A DNA stretch of 64,000 bases, taken from the NCBI RefSeq assembly GCF_900104705.1, contig NZ_LT629734.1, positions 434,001 to 498,000 of the forward strand, in the 5' to 3' direction. Numbering within the stretch: position 1 is the stretch's first letter; each line of letters begins with the position of its first letter. Made by a program: the position numbers and the translations under genes. Shown here piece after piece: positions 9,689 to 23,243 of this stretch. The DNA comes from Agrococcus carbonis (GTDB lineage Bacteria; Actinomycetota; Actinomycetes; Actinomycetales; Microbacteriaceae). The notes under the pieces were generated by a model. That model did not search any database, was not told the origin of the DNA, and saw nothing but the letters and a program-made list of their open reading frames with translations.

Positions 9689-9715
9689 CCCGGCTGCGGC
9701 TGTCGCGCGCGCCGC

Positions 9716-10396
9716 TCAGCGCGCCGCGCCGGCCTCGACGAACGCGCGGATGCGATCGCTGCACTCGGGATGGTCGATCACGCGGTGGCCGTGGCCCGGC
9801 AGCACCGCGTGCTCGGCGCCGAGCGCGACGAGCGCGTCGGCCACCTCCTCGTAGTCGGCACTCCAGCCGCCCGTCAGCACGAGCATCCTCGTCTCCGCGA
9901 GGCACGCGGGGTCGATCGCGTGGCGCCACGGGGCGCCGTGCAGCCGGGTCCGGCGCGACGAGCGCCGCGCATCCGCCGTGCTCGCGGGGCCGATGTCGTG
10001 GCCGCTCAGCGCCTGCAGGAGGGCGCGCTCGAACGTCTCGTCGGTGAGCGTGCTGTCGAGGTAGACGGGCTCGAGCCGCTCGATGAGGCGCGCGGTCGCG
10101 GGCCGCTCGCGCGAGAGCCCGAAGAGGGCCGGCTCGATGAGCACGAGCGCCGCCGGCTGCTCCATGCACGCTGCGAGCGCCGCGACGACACCGCCGTAGC
10201 TGTAGCCGACGACGCCGTCGGCCTCGCTCGCGGAGAGCGCGAGCGCCTGCGCGGCCGAGGCGACGTCACCGACCGCGGGCTCGTCGCCTCCGTAGCCCGG
10301 CAGCACGGGGAACTCGGCGTCGGGGAAGGCCGCCGCCTGCTGCGGGAACGCGGCAGCGCCGACCCGGCCGGAGCCATGGGCGAAGACGAGGCGCAC
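9716..10396 (-). CDS. Alpha/beta-fold hydrolase
   Basis: 226 residues. The nucleophile elbow GYSYGG (Ser near residue 66), the oxyanion-side FAHGSG near the N-terminus and the C-terminal catalytic His in LPGHGHRVIDHPE give a complete serine-hydrolase triad pattern. The acid is likely in LTGGWSADYEE. It has no signal peptide, so it is cytoplasmic. The substrate is unknown. The GTG start lies 2 nt after the stop of a possible 13-codon upstream ORF (10399-10440), so translation may be coupled to it. Confidence 0.8.
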   Translation of the reverse strand: MRLVFAHGSGRVGAAAFPQQAAAFPDAEFPVLPGYGGDEPAVGDVASAAQALALSASEADGVVGYSYGGVVAALAACMEQPAALVLIEPALFGLSRERPATARLIERLEPVYLDSTLTDETFERALLQALSGHDIGPASTADARRSSRRTRLHGAPWRHAIDPACLAETRMLVLTGGWSADYEEVADALVALGAEHAVLPGHGHRVIDHPECSDRIRAFVEAGAAR

Positions 10397-10398
10397 GG

Positions 10399-10440
10399 TC
10401 AGCGGATGCGGGGCGCGGTCGAGGCGGGTGCGTGGGGCAT
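10399..10440 (-). CDS. Possible 13-residue leader peptide upstream of the hydrolase
   Basis: The ATG at 10440 sits 7 nt behind TACCCT (10448-10453, minus strand), the leaderless layout used across this window. It opens a short frame, MPHAPASTAPRIR, ending in TGA. The hydrolase GTG follows after 2 nt (TGAccGTG). This arrangement would place the hydrolase under translational coupling or attenuation. No proteomic support can be seen; the call rests on promoter spacing only. Confidence 0.35.
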   Translation of the reverse strand: MPHAPASTAPRIR

Positions 10441-10484
10441 GCGCTCCAGGGTAGGAGCGCTCGGGCGCTCGCGCGAACCCCCGA

Positions 10485-11423
10485 TCAGCCGAGCGGGAAG
10501 CGCGCGTGCTCGTCGAGCGTGAGGAGGTCCTCGAGGTAGGCGAGGTTGCCCTCGGGCTCCGGCTCGACGCCCTCGGTGAGGTGCCACGTGCCCCACTCGA
10601 GCTTCATGTAGGTGAGCGCGGTCGGCCACAGCTCGAGCTCGCGCCTCGTGAGCCGGCACTCGCTCAGGTACCCGCCGCGGAACGCCGCCCACTCGGCGCC
10701 GCCGAGCGCGCTGCCGGCGGCGCCGGGGTGCTCGAGCGGGAAGAGCAGCGCGGCGACCGCGAGGTCGAGGATCCGCGGCGCGAGCGAGGCGTTCTCGAGG
10801 TCGACCATGAGTGCGCCCTCCGCGTCGAAGAGCAGGTTCGCGGCGCGGTGGTCGAGCGAGACCGGGACGTGCGGCAGTCCGGCGGCGCGCATCCGTTCGA
10901 GCGTGTCGCCGAAGGCCTCGAGCTGGGCGATCCAGCGGTCCGCGTCGGCGTGCGGCCAGTGCTCGGCCGCCGAGGCGCGGATCGCCTCGACGTCCTCGTC
11001 GATCGACGAGCGCTCCGCGCTGCCCCACTCGAAGGGCGGGAAGCCGTCGATCGCGAGCCCGTCCGATGCCGCGTGCATCCGGCCGAGCAGCCGGCCTGCG
11101 GCGGCGAGGTCGTCGGCGCCGCCGTCCCACTCGCGACCGAGCAGCCGCGGGTAGGCGACCCACTGCTCGGCGGCGTCGCCCTCGCCCACCGCGACGGGCG
11201 GCACGAGGGGCGCGACGGTGCGGATGCCGCGCGCGACGAGCGTGCGCTGCCACGCCTCGAGCGGCGCAGGGCTCCGCCACGTGCGCTTGACGACCGCGTC
11301 GACGTCGTGCTCGCCGCCGTGCACGCGCGCGGCCCACACGTCGCTCCACGGCGACAGCGACGCGCCGCCCTCGATCGTGAGCACCGCGCCGAACGCGGCC
11401 TGGACCTCGTGTCGATCAGCCAT
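10485..11423 (-). CDS. APH-fold phosphotransferase family protein
   Basis: 312 residues, aminoglycoside-phosphotransferase/choline-kinase fold. Seen: an N-lobe with VDAVVKRTW (the ATP-binding Lys), the catalytic-loop variant SLDHRAANLLF (Brenner motif with LDH in place of HGD) and the metal-binding segment MVDLENASLA. The missing usual HGD makes true kinase activity uncertain; small-molecule phosphorylation is the family's role. TAGCGT at 11430-11435 is 6 nt upstream of the ATG, suggesting a leaderless transcript. No resistance role is implied. Confidence 0.75.
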   Translation of the reverse strand: MADRHEVQAAFGAVLTIEGGASLSPWSDVWAARVHGGEHDVDAVVKRTWRSPAPLEAWQRTLVARGIRTVAPLVPPVAVGEGDAAEQWVAYPRLLGREWDGGADDLAAAGRLLGRMHAASDGLAIDGFPPFEWGSAERSSIDEDVEAIRASAAEHWPHADADRWIAQLEAFGDTLERMRAAGLPHVPVSLDHRAANLLFDAEGALMVDLENASLAPRILDLAVAALLFPLEHPGAAGSALGGAEWAAFRGGYLSECRLTRRELELWPTALTYMKLEWGTWHLTEGVEPEPEGNLAYLEDLLTLDEHARFPLG

Positions 11424-11524
11424 GCCGCGACGCTACCGGCACGGGCTGGGCGCGCGGTCAGCGCCGCGGCGCCGGCCCGGCGGGCGCGGTCGGCTCGCCC
11501 GTGCCGGTCCCGTGCCGCCTCCGG

Positions 11525-16118
<4,594 letters not shown>

Positions 16119-16196
16119 TGCGCGGGGCCTCCCGGCCGAGCGCGAGCCCCGCGGAGGGCGCCCCTGCACGGCGGCCCGCGCAGCGCCGGAGCCGGC

Positions 16197-17315
16197 TCAG
16201 GCGACGACGACGTCGGCCGCGACCGTGCGGTCGATCGTGACCTGGCCCAGCACGCGCGTGCCGAGGTAGAGCACCGCCGACTGGCCCGTGGCGACCCCGG
16301 TGAGCGGCTCGTCGGCGTCGATCACGAGCTCGTCACCGACGCGGCGGGCGCGAGCCGGGACGGGATCGGCGTGAGCGCGGATCTGCACCTCGACCTCGAG
16401 CCCGTCGCCCGGCGCACCGTGCGCGAGCGCCGGATGCGGGGCGCCGGCGTGCGAGATGCGCGTGCCGGCCAGGCGGGTCACGGCGAGCGCCTCCTTCGGC
16501 CCGACGACGAGCTGCCGGGTGGAGGGCCTGACCTCGAGCACGAATCGCGGGCGGCCGTCGGGCGAGGGCACGCCGAGCGCGAGCCCGCGCCGCTGGCCCA
16601 CCGTGTACCCGTGCACGCCTTCGTGGGCGCCGACGGGGGTGCCGTCGCGGTCGACGATCTCGCCCGGCTCGCTCCCGAGCCGCTCGGCGAGGAAGCCGCG
16701 CGTGTCGCCGTCGGGGATGAAGCAGATGTCGTGGCTGTCGGGCTTCTGCGCGAGCAGGAAGCCGCGCTCGGCGGCCTCCGCGCGCACCTCGGCCTTCGTC
16801 GGGGTCTCGGCGAGCGGGAACCAGCACCGCTCGAGCTGCGCGCCGGTCAGCACGCCGAGCACGTACGACTGGTCCTTCGCCCAGTCGGCCGCGCGATGCA
16901 GCTCCGGCCCCTTGGGCGTGCGCTCGACGCGGGCGTAGTGCCCCGTGACGACCCGGTCGAAGCCGAGGCCGATCGCGCGGTCGAGCAGCGCCTCGAACTT
17001 GATCTTCTCGTTGCAGCGCAAGCAGGGGTTGGGCGTGCGGCCTGCCGCGTACTCGTCGACGAAGTCCTGCACGACGTCGTCGTGGAAGCGCTCCGAGAAG
17101 TCCCACACGTAGAACGGGATGCCGAGCGCGTTGGCGACGCGGCGCGCGTCCATCGCGTCCTCGACGGTGCAGCAGCCGCGACTCCCGGTGCGCAGCGTGC
17201 CGGGCATCCGGCTGAGCGCGAGGTGCACCCCCACGACCTCGTGGCCGGCGTCGACGGCGCGCGCTGCGGCCACGGCGGAGTCGACCCCGCCGGACATCGC
17301 GGCCAGCACCTTCAT
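16197..17315 (-). CDS. mnmA: tRNA-specific 2-thiouridylase MnmA
   Basis: 372 residues. It adds sulfur to U34 of Lys, Glu and Gln tRNAs. Seen: the PP-loop [13 protein letters not shown] near the N-terminus, the catalytic Cys in [15 protein letters not shown] (near residue 100), the second catalytic Cys in [12 protein letters not shown] (near residue 195), and [10 protein letters not shown] in the central domain. The ATG at 17315 is chosen over a GTG 6 nt upstream because GGGAGG lies 5 nt before it. It lies 45 nt behind the cysteine desulfurase gene, its likely sulfur donor. Confidence 0.95.
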   Translation of the reverse strand: MKVLAAMSGGVDSAVAAARAVDAGHEVVGVHLALSRMPGTLRTGSRGCCTVEDAMDARRVANALGIPFYVWDFSERFHDDVVQDFVDEYAAGRTPNPCLRCNEKIKFEALLDRAIGLGFDRVVTGHYARVERTPKGPELHRAADWAKDQSYVLGVLTGAQLERCWFPLAETPTKAEVRAEAAERGFLLAQKPDSHDICFIPDGDTRGFLAERLGSEPGEIVDRDGTPVGAHEGVHGYTVGQRRGLALGVPSPDGRPRFVLEVRPSTRQLVVGPKEALAVTRLAGTRISHAGAPHPALAHGAPGDGLEVEVQIRAHADPVPARARRVGDELVIDADEPLTGVATGQSAVLYLGTRVLGQVTIDRTVAADVVVA

Positions 17316-17360
17316 GCGCACCTCCCGGGCGTTCCGGCCATCCAGGGTACCGGCGACGGG

Positions 17361-18518
17361 TCAGCGCGCGAGCGCTCGGGCGCGGGCGATCGCGTCGGGC
17401 AGCACCGCGAGCAGCGCGTCCACGTCGTCGGCGGTCGTCGTGCGGCCGAGCGAGAGCCGCAGGGGGGCGACCCCCTCGAGCCCGCACGCGCGCACGACGT
17501 GCGACTCGCGCGCGACGCCCGCCGAGCAGGCCGAGCCGTTCGAGACCGCGAACCCCGCCTCGTCGAGCAGGAACTGCAGCGACTCCCCCTCAGCGCCCTC
17601 GACGACGAGGTGCGCGATGTGCGGCAGCCGCTCATCGGCGGCGAGCACCCGCACGCCTGGCAGCGCGGCCGCGGCCGCGAGGATCCGGTCGGTGAGCGAG
17701 CGCAGGCGCGCCGCCTCCCCGGCGAGCTCGGCGACCGCCTCCTCGGCCGCGAGCGCGAAGAGCGAGGCCCCGAGCGCATCCTGCGTGCCCGAGCGCAGCC
17801 CGCGCTGCTGGCCGCCGCCGTGGTGCAGCGCCTCGAGCCGCGCGTCGCGCCGCACGACGAGCGCGCCGACGCCGTGCGGTCCGCCGATCTTGTGGCTCGC
17901 GACGCTCAGGAGCGACGCGCCGGTCTCGGCGAACCGCAGCGGCACGTGCCCGAACGCGCCCACCGCGTCGAGGTGCAGGGGCACGCCCGCGCGCGCCGAC
18001 GCATCCGCCGCCTGCTGCACCGGCTGCAGCGAGCCCACCTCGTTGCTGCCGACGAGCATCGTCGCGACCGCGGCGGCCGGGCGGGATCCGCCGGGTCCGC
18101 CGAGCGCGTCGGCGAAGGCCTCGGGGTCGGTCACCGCGTGCGCGTCGACGCCGATCCAGCGCAGCTCGGCGCCCTGCCGCTCGAGCCACTCGACCGCGTC
18201 GAGCGTCGCGTGGTGCTCGGCGACGGGCACGACGACGGCGGCGCCCCCACCCGCATCGGCGCCCGCATGCTGGGCCGCCCACCACGAGCCCTTGAGCGCG
18301 AGGTTGATCGACTCGGTGCCGCCGGACGTGAGCACGACCTCGGTCGGGTGCGCGCCGAGCGCCGCGGCGAGCCGCTCGCGCGCATCCTCCAGCACGGCCC
18401 GCGCGTGCTGGCCGGCGCGGTGCGTCGACGCCGGGTTCGCAAGGGACGGGGCGTCCGCGAGCGCCTGCCGCACCGAGTCGCGCATGGGCGTGGCGGCGGC
18501 GTGATCGAAGAGCCGCAT
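17361..18518 (-). CDS. Cysteine desulfurase (IscS/NifS class)
   Basis: 385 residues, a PLP enzyme that takes sulfur from cysteine. Seen: FDHAAATPM at the N-terminus, LTSGGTESINLALKG, the PLP Lys in ASHKIGGPHGVGAL (near residue 205) and the active-site Cys in NGSACSAGVA (near residue 327). It is followed directly by mnmA, so tRNA thiolation is the likely main outlet. The start has TAGGCT 8 nt upstream in the minus direction, sharing bases with the glgX -10 on the other strand. Confidence 0.93.
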   Translation of the reverse strand: MRLFDHAAATPMRDSVRQALADAPSLANPASTHRAGQHARAVLEDARERLAAALGAHPTEVVLTSGGTESINLALKGSWWAAQHAGADAGGGAAVVVPVAEHHATLDAVEWLERQGAELRWIGVDAHAVTDPEAFADALGGPGGSRPAAAVATMLVGSNEVGSLQPVQQAADASARAGVPLHLDAVGAFGHVPLRFAETGASLLSVASHKIGGPHGVGALVVRRDARLEALHHGGGQQRGLRSGTQDALGASLFALAAEEAVAELAGEAARLRSLTDRILAAAAALPGVRVLAADERLPHIAHLVVEGAEGESLQFLLDEAGFAVSNGSACSAGVARESHVVRACGLEGVAPLRLSLGRTTTADDVDALLAVLPDAIARARALAR

Positions 18519-18538
18519 GAGCGTCTAGCCTAGAGCGC
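18519..18538. promoter_or_regulatory. Overlapping bidirectional -10 between csd and glgX
   Basis: Only 20 bp separate the two divergent start codons. TAGCCT (18526-18531) reads as a -10 for glgX, 7 nt before its GTG. The reverse strand of 18527-18532 reads TAGGCT, 8 nt before the csd ATG. The 7-bp core TAGCCTA therefore serves both directions. Confidence 0.65.
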
Positions 18539-20656
18539 GTGATGGCGGGGGTCGATCGAGCGCGAGGCATCGAGCCCATCGCCGGAGGCCAGCGCCTCAC
18601 CGTCTGGTCGCGGAACGCCGACCGCATGGAGCTGCGGCTGTTCGACCCGCACGACCCCGACTGGCTCATCGACGCGATCCCGATGCAGCGTCAGGGCGAC
18701 GTCTTCGTCATCGACACCGACCGGCTCGTCGTCGGCACGCCGTACGCGCTCGGCGTCGACGGCCCCGAGGGGCCGGGCCACGCGTTCGACTGGACCCGGA
18801 ACGCGCTGCCCCCGCACGCGCGCGGCATCGTGCGCACGCCGCACGGCCAGCACCGCGCGACCGTCGTCGACGACGCGTTCGACTGGGGCGGCGTCGCGCG
18901 TCCCGACATCCCCAGCAGCCGACGCGTGATCTACGAGGCGCACGTCAAGGGGCTCACGAAGCTGAGCCCCCACATGCCGCCCGAGCTGCGGGGCACCTAC
19001 GCGGGCCTCGCGCATCCGTCGACCATCGACTACCTGCGCGACCTCGGCGTCACGTCGGTGCAGCTGCTGCCGATCCACCTGTTCGTCTCCGAGCAGCGGC
19101 TCATCCAGCAGGGCCGCGTGAACTACTGGGGCTACAACACCCTCAGCTGGTTCGCGCCCCACAGCGCCTATGCGTCGCGCAAGGCGCAGTTCGACGGCAC
19201 CGGCGGCGTGCTGCGCGAGGTCAAGGGCATGGTGCGCCTGCTGCACGAGGCCGGCATCGAGGTGCTGCTCGACGTCGTCTACAACCACACCGCCGAGGAG
19301 GGCGCCGGCGGGCCGCCGTCGAGCCTGCGACTCATCGACAACGCCTCCTACTACCGCCACGACGACAGCGGGCTCGTCGACTGGACGGGCTGCGGCAACA
19401 CCGTCGACTTCTCGCTCCCGGCCGCGCAGCAGCTCGTGCTCGACTCGCTGCGCCACTGGCGCGAGGAGTTCCAGGTCGACGGCTTCCGCTTCGACCTCGC
19501 GACGACGCTCGGGCGCGGCGCCGACGGGGCCTACGACCCGCAGCATCCGCTGCTGCAGGCGATCCTCGCCGACCCGGCGCTGCGCGGCGCGACGATGATC
19601 GCGGAGCCCTGGGACCTCGGCCCCGACGGCTGGCGCACGGGCCAGTTCCCCGCGGGCTTCAGCGAGTGGAACGACGGCTTCCGCGGCACGGTGCGACGCT
19701 TCTGGCTCAGCGACCTGCGCGAGTTCCGCGCGGGCGGCGAGGGCGCGACGGGCGTCGGACCGCTCGCCCACGCCGTCTCCGGCTCCGAGGGGCCGTTCTC
19801 GGCGACCCGCGGGCCGCTCGCGAGCCTCAACTTCATCACCGCCCACGACGGCTTCACGCTCGCCGACCTCACGCGCTACGACCGCAAGCACAACGAGGCC
19901 AACGGCGAGGAGAACCGCGACGGCACCGACGACAACCGCTCGTACAACCACGGCGTGGAGGGCCGCACCGACGACGTCGCCGTGCAGCACGACCGTCGAC
20001 GCTCGATGCGCAACCTGCTCGGCACGCTGCTCGTCTCGGCGGGCGTGCCGATGCTGACGATGGGCGACGAGTTCGGCCGCAGCCAGCGCGGCAACAACAA
20101 CGCCTACTGCCAGGACTCGGCGCTCACGTGGATGCGGTGGGACCGGCGCGAGTGGCAGGACGCGTTCCTCGCCCAGACGCGCCGACTGCTGCAGCTGCGC
20201 CGCGAGCACCCGGCGCTGCGGCCGCTCGAGTACGGGCAGAGCGAGCAGCGCGTCGCGGGCTCGTCGCGGCTCGACTGGTTCAACGTCGCGGGCTCGCGCA
20301 TGACGATCGACGACTGGGACCACTCCCACGACCGCACGATGCAGATGCTCGCCGAGTCGACGCCGATCGACGAGGCGTACTCGCGCGTGCTCGTGATCTT
20401 CCACGGCTCCCCGCGCGACGCGCTCGTCACGACGCCCGAGCCCGACGGCGCGACCGGGCTCGAGCTGCTCTGGGACTCCGCGGCCGACCGCCTCGCCGAC
20501 GAGCGGGTCGCGCCCGGCGCACAGGTCGCCGTGGCCGCGATGAGCCTGCGGGTCTACGCCGTGCACGGCATGCCCGCGGGCGGCGCGCCGGCGGCGACGG
20601 TCGTGCGCTTCCGCGTCCCGCCGTCGCCGCCCGCGCCCGGTCAGCCCTTGGCGTAG
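18539..20656 (+). CDS. glgX: Glycogen debranching enzyme GlgX
   Basis: 705 residues. It hydrolyses alpha-1,6 branches in limit dextrins left by phosphorylase. An N-terminal CBM48-like domain (RLTVWSRNADRMELRLF) precedes the GH13 barrel: VNYWGYNTLSWFAP, LDVVYNHTAEE, the nucleophile Asp in DGFRFDLATTLG (near residue 320), the acid/base Glu in MIAEPWDLG (near 355), and the transition-state Asp in TAHDGFTLAD (near 440). The GTG at 18539 fits the 7-nt spacing behind TAGCCT; the ATG at 18542 is an equal alternative. Its 3' end overlaps glgP by 16 bp on the opposite strand. Confidence 0.93.
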   Translation: MMAGVDRARGIEPIAGGQRLTVWSRNADRMELRLFDPHDPDWLIDAIPMQRQGDVFVIDTDRLVVGTPYALGVDGPEGPGHAFDWTRNALPPHARGIVRTPHGQHRATVVDDAFDWGGVARPDIPSSRRVIYEAHVKGLTKLSPHMPPELRGTYAGLAHPSTIDYLRDLGVTSVQLLPIHLFVSEQRLIQQGRVNYWGYNTLSWFAPHSAYASRKAQFDGTGGVLREVKGMVRLLHEAGIEVLLDVVYNHTAEEGAGGPPSSLRLIDNASYYRHDDSGLVDWTGCGNTVDFSLPAAQQLVLDSLRHWREEFQVDGFRFDLATTLGRGADGAYDPQHPLLQAILADPALRGATMIAEPWDLGPDGWRTGQFPAGFSEWNDGFRGTVRRFWLSDLREFRAGGEGATGVGPLAHAVSGSEGPFSATRGPLASLNFITAHDGFTLADLTRYDRKHNEANGEENRDGTDDNRSYNHGVEGRTDDVAVQHDRRRSMRNLLGTLLVSAGVPMLTMGDEFGRSQRGNNNAYCQDSALTWMRWDRREWQDAFLAQTRRLLQLRREHPALRPLEYGQSEQRVAGSSRLDWFNVAGSRMTIDDWDHSHDRTMQMLAESTPIDEAYSRVLVIFHGSPRDALVTTPEPDGATGLELLWDSAADRLADERVAPGAQVAVAAMSLRVYAVHGMPAGGAPAATVVRFRVPPSPPAPGQPLA

Positions 20657-23181
20657 GCGACGAGCCCGAGCTCGGCGTCCGACGCGAGCATCGGGTGCTT
20701 CGGCACGACGCGCACGGTGTAGCCGAACGTGCCCGCGAGGCGCAGCTCGATCGCCGACTCGAAGCGCAGCGCGCCGTCGTCCTCTGCGCCTGCCGCCTCG
20801 AGCTCGAAGCGCCGCTCGTGGCGCAGGTCGCCCTCCTCGGTCACCGTGCCGGCGACGACCTCGACCTTGACGTCCGAGGGCTCGAGGCCGCCGAGGTCGA
20901 CGTACGCGCGCACCCGCACGGCATCGCCGACGGTCGGCGGCACGTCGACGCCCTCGACCTCGACGTGGCGCACGTCGACCTGGCCGAACGCGTCGCGCAT
21001 CCGCCCCGTCCACGCCGCGAACTCGCGCGCCGCCCGCGCGCCGTCCTCCCCCGCGACCGCGGCCGCGCGAGCGGCGGGCGCGTAGAGCCGGTCGACGTAC
21101 TCGGCGAGCATGCGCTCGGCCGAGAGCTCGGGGCTCAGCGACGCGAGCGTGTGGCGGATCGACGCGATCCACGCCGTCGGCAGGCCGCGCTCGTCGCGCT
21201 CGTAGAAGCGCGGCGCGACCTGGTGCTCGATGATCTCGTAGAGCGCGGTCGCCTCGAACGCGTCGCGCTCGGCGGCGTCCATGTGCTCGTTCGCCGACGG
21301 GATGGCCCAGCCGTTCTTGCCGTCGAAGTACTCCTCCCACCAGCCGTCGAGGATCGAGAGGTTGAGCGAGCCGTTGAGCGCCGCCTTCATGCCGGAGGTG
21401 CCGCACGCCTCGAGCGGGCGCAGCGGGTTGTTGAGCCACACGTCGCAGCCCGGGTAGAGCGACTTCGCCATCGAGATGTCGTAGTTCTCGAGGAACACGA
21501 TGCGCCCGCGCACGTCGGGCTCCTGCGAGAAGCGCACGAGCTCCTGGATGAGCGCCTTGCCCGCCTCGTCGGCCGGGTGCGACTTGCCGGCGATGACGAG
21601 CTGCACCGGCCGCTCGGGGTGCGTGAGCAGCGCGCGGAGCCGGTCGCGGTCGTGGAGCATGAGCGTGAGGCGCTTGTAGGTCGGCACGCGTCGTGCGAAG
21701 CCGATCGTCAGCACGTCCGGGTCGAGGAGGCCCTCGATCCACGCGGGCTCGACGCCCTCGTTGCGGCGATGCTTCGCGCGGGTGCGCTCGCGCGCCTCCG
21801 CGACGAGCGCCGCGCGCATCTCGCGGCGCACCGACCACAGCGTCTCGTCGGAGACCGCATCCGACCCCCAGTCGCACTTCGTGGTGTCGAGCGTGCCGAG
21901 CTCGCGCTCGGCGAGGTGCTTGAGGATCGGCGACGTCCACGTGGGGGCGTGCACGCCGTTGGTGACCGACGTGATCGGCACCTCGCTCGTCTCGAAGCCC
22001 GGCCAGCGGCTCGCGAACATGCGCCGCGAGACCTTGCCGTGCAGCTGCGAGACGCCGTTCGCGCGCTGCGCGAGCGAGAAGCCGAGCTGCGCCATGTTGA
22101 AGATGCCGGGGTCGTCCTCGCGGCCGAGCGCGAGCACGCGGTCGACGTCGACGCCCGGCACGAGGTCGCCCGTGAGGTGGCGGCGCACGAGCTCGACGTC
22201 GAAGCGGTCGATGCCCGCGGGCACGGGCGTGTGCGTCGTGAAGACCGTGCCGGCGCGCACGACCTGGAGCGCGGCGTCGAAGTCGAGGCCCGCGGCGATG
22301 AGCTGCGAGATGCGCTCGATGCCGAGGAAGCCCGCGTGGCCCTCGTTCGAGTGGAAGACCGACGGGGTCGGCGCGCCCGTGAGCTCGCTGTAGACGGCGA
22401 GCGCGCGCACGCCGCCGATGCCGAGCAGCAGCTCCTGCTGCAGCCGCAGCTCGCCGCTGCCGCCATAGAGGCGCTCGGCGACGGCGCGCAGCTCGGCGTC
22501 GTTCTCGTGGATGTTGGTGTCGAGGAGCAGCAGCGGCACCCGGCCGATCGTGGCCTGCCAGATGCGGGCGTGCAGCGTGCGCGAGCCCGGGAGCGCGAGC
22601 GAGACGGTCGCGTGCGTGCCATCCGGGCGGCGGAGGATCGTCAGCGGCAGCCCGTCGGGGTCGAGCACGGGGTACGACTCCTGCTGCCAGCCCTCGCGCG
22701 AGATCGCCTGCTTGAAGTAGCCGGCCTGGTAGAAGAGGCCGACGCCCACGATCGGCACGCCGAGGTCGCTCGCGGCCTTGAGGTGGTCGCCCGCGAGGAT
22801 GCCGAGGCCGCCGGAGTACTGCGGCAGGGCGCTCGTGATGCCGAACTCGGGCGAGAAGTACGCGATCGACTCGGGGGCGCCGTGGAGCGACTGGTACCAG
22901 CGGGCCTGCGAGAGGTAGTCGTCGAGGTCGTCGGCGAGCGACTCGACGCGCGCGACGAAGGCGTCGTCGGCGGCGAGCTCCTCGAGCCGGTCGGTGCCGA
23001 CCCAGCCGAGCAGCTGCACGGGGTCGTGGCCCGTCGCGCGCCAGCCCTCGAGGGAGATCTCGCGGAAGAGCTCGCGCGTGGGCTCGTGCCACGACCAGCG
23101 CAGGTTGGAGGCGAGCGCGTCGAGCCTGCGGAGGCGCTCGGGCAGGGACGTGCGGACGGTGAACTTGCGGATCGCTCTCAC
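20641..23181 (-). CDS. glgP: Alpha-glucan (glycogen) phosphorylase
   Basis: 846 residues from the chosen start. It releases glucose-1-phosphate from glycogen ends. It belongs to the long actinobacterial/archaeal type (GT35, Rv1328-like). Seen: [29 protein letters not shown] split over two motifs, [26 protein letters not shown], and the PLP site region [13 protein letters not shown] with Lys. The GTG at 23181 gives the family-type N-terminus RAIRKFTV and has TAGGCT 8 nt upstream; other GTGs at 23187 and 23217 are less likely. It converges on glgX and is divergent from glgE. Confidence 0.93.
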   Translation of the reverse strand: MRAIRKFTVRTSLPERLRRLDALASNLRWSWHEPTRELFREISLEGWRATGHDPVQLLGWVGTDRLEELAADDAFVARVESLADDLDDYLSQARWYQSLHGAPESIAYFSPEFGITSALPQYSGGLGILAGDHLKAASDLGVPIVGVGLFYQAGYFKQAISREGWQQESYPVLDPDGLPLTILRRPDGTHATVSLALPGSRTLHARIWQATIGRVPLLLLDTNIHENDAELRAVAERLYGGSGELRLQQELLLGIGGVRALAVYSELTGAPTPSVFHSNEGHAGFLGIERISQLIAAGLDFDAALQVVRAGTVFTTHTPVPAGIDRFDVELVRRHLTGDLVPGVDVDRVLALGREDDPGIFNMAQLGFSLAQRANGVSQLHGKVSRRMFASRWPGFETSEVPITSVTNGVHAPTWTSPILKHLAERELGTLDTTKCDWGSDAVSDETLWSVRREMRAALVAEARERTRAKHRRNEGVEPAWIEGLLDPDVLTIGFARRVPTYKRLTLMLHDRDRLRALLTHPERPVQLVIAGKSHPADEAGKALIQELVRFSQEPDVRGRIVFLENYDISMAKSLYPGCDVWLNNPLRPLEACGTSGMKAALNGSLNLSILDGWWEEYFDGKNGWAIPSANEHMDAAERDAFEATALYEIIEHQVAPRFYERDERGLPTAWIASIRHTLASLSPELSAERMLAEYVDRLYAPAARAAAVAGEDGARAAREFAAWTGRMRDAFGQVDVRHVEVEGVDVPPTVGDAVRVRAYVDLGGLEPSDVKVEVVAGTVTEEGDLRHERRFELEAAGAEDDGALRFESAIELRLAGTFGYTVRVVPKHPMLASDAELGLVAYAKG

Positions 23182-23243
23182 GTGCACCGAGCCTAGCCCC
23201 GGCCTCCTCGCAGACACGCAGGGACGCTCGCTAGGTTGGCCTC
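23182..23243. promoter_or_regulatory. Divergent promoter region glgP / glgE
   Basis: 62 bp hold two TANNNT boxes: TAGGTT (23232-23237) 6 nt before the glgE GTG, and, on the minus strand, TAGGCT (23190-23195) 8 nt before the glgP GTG. Neither start has a fitting Shine-Dalgarno. Synthesis and breakdown genes could be controlled here together. Confidence 0.6.

Noticed and set aside
10485..11423. APH-fold gene as an antibiotic-resistance gene
   Set aside because: The catalytic HGD is altered and the fold is widespread for other substrates. Nothing in the context supports resistance.
16197..17321. mnmA start at GTG 17321
   Set aside because: The Shine-Dalgarno GGGAGG would abut that codon. It fits the ATG at 17315 with a normal 5-nt gap.
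18530..23092. A 1520-codon minus-strand open frame
   Set aside because: It covers glgX and glgP in a wrong frame. Composition is Arg/Ala/His-rich without domains, and both strands already have clear enzymes.
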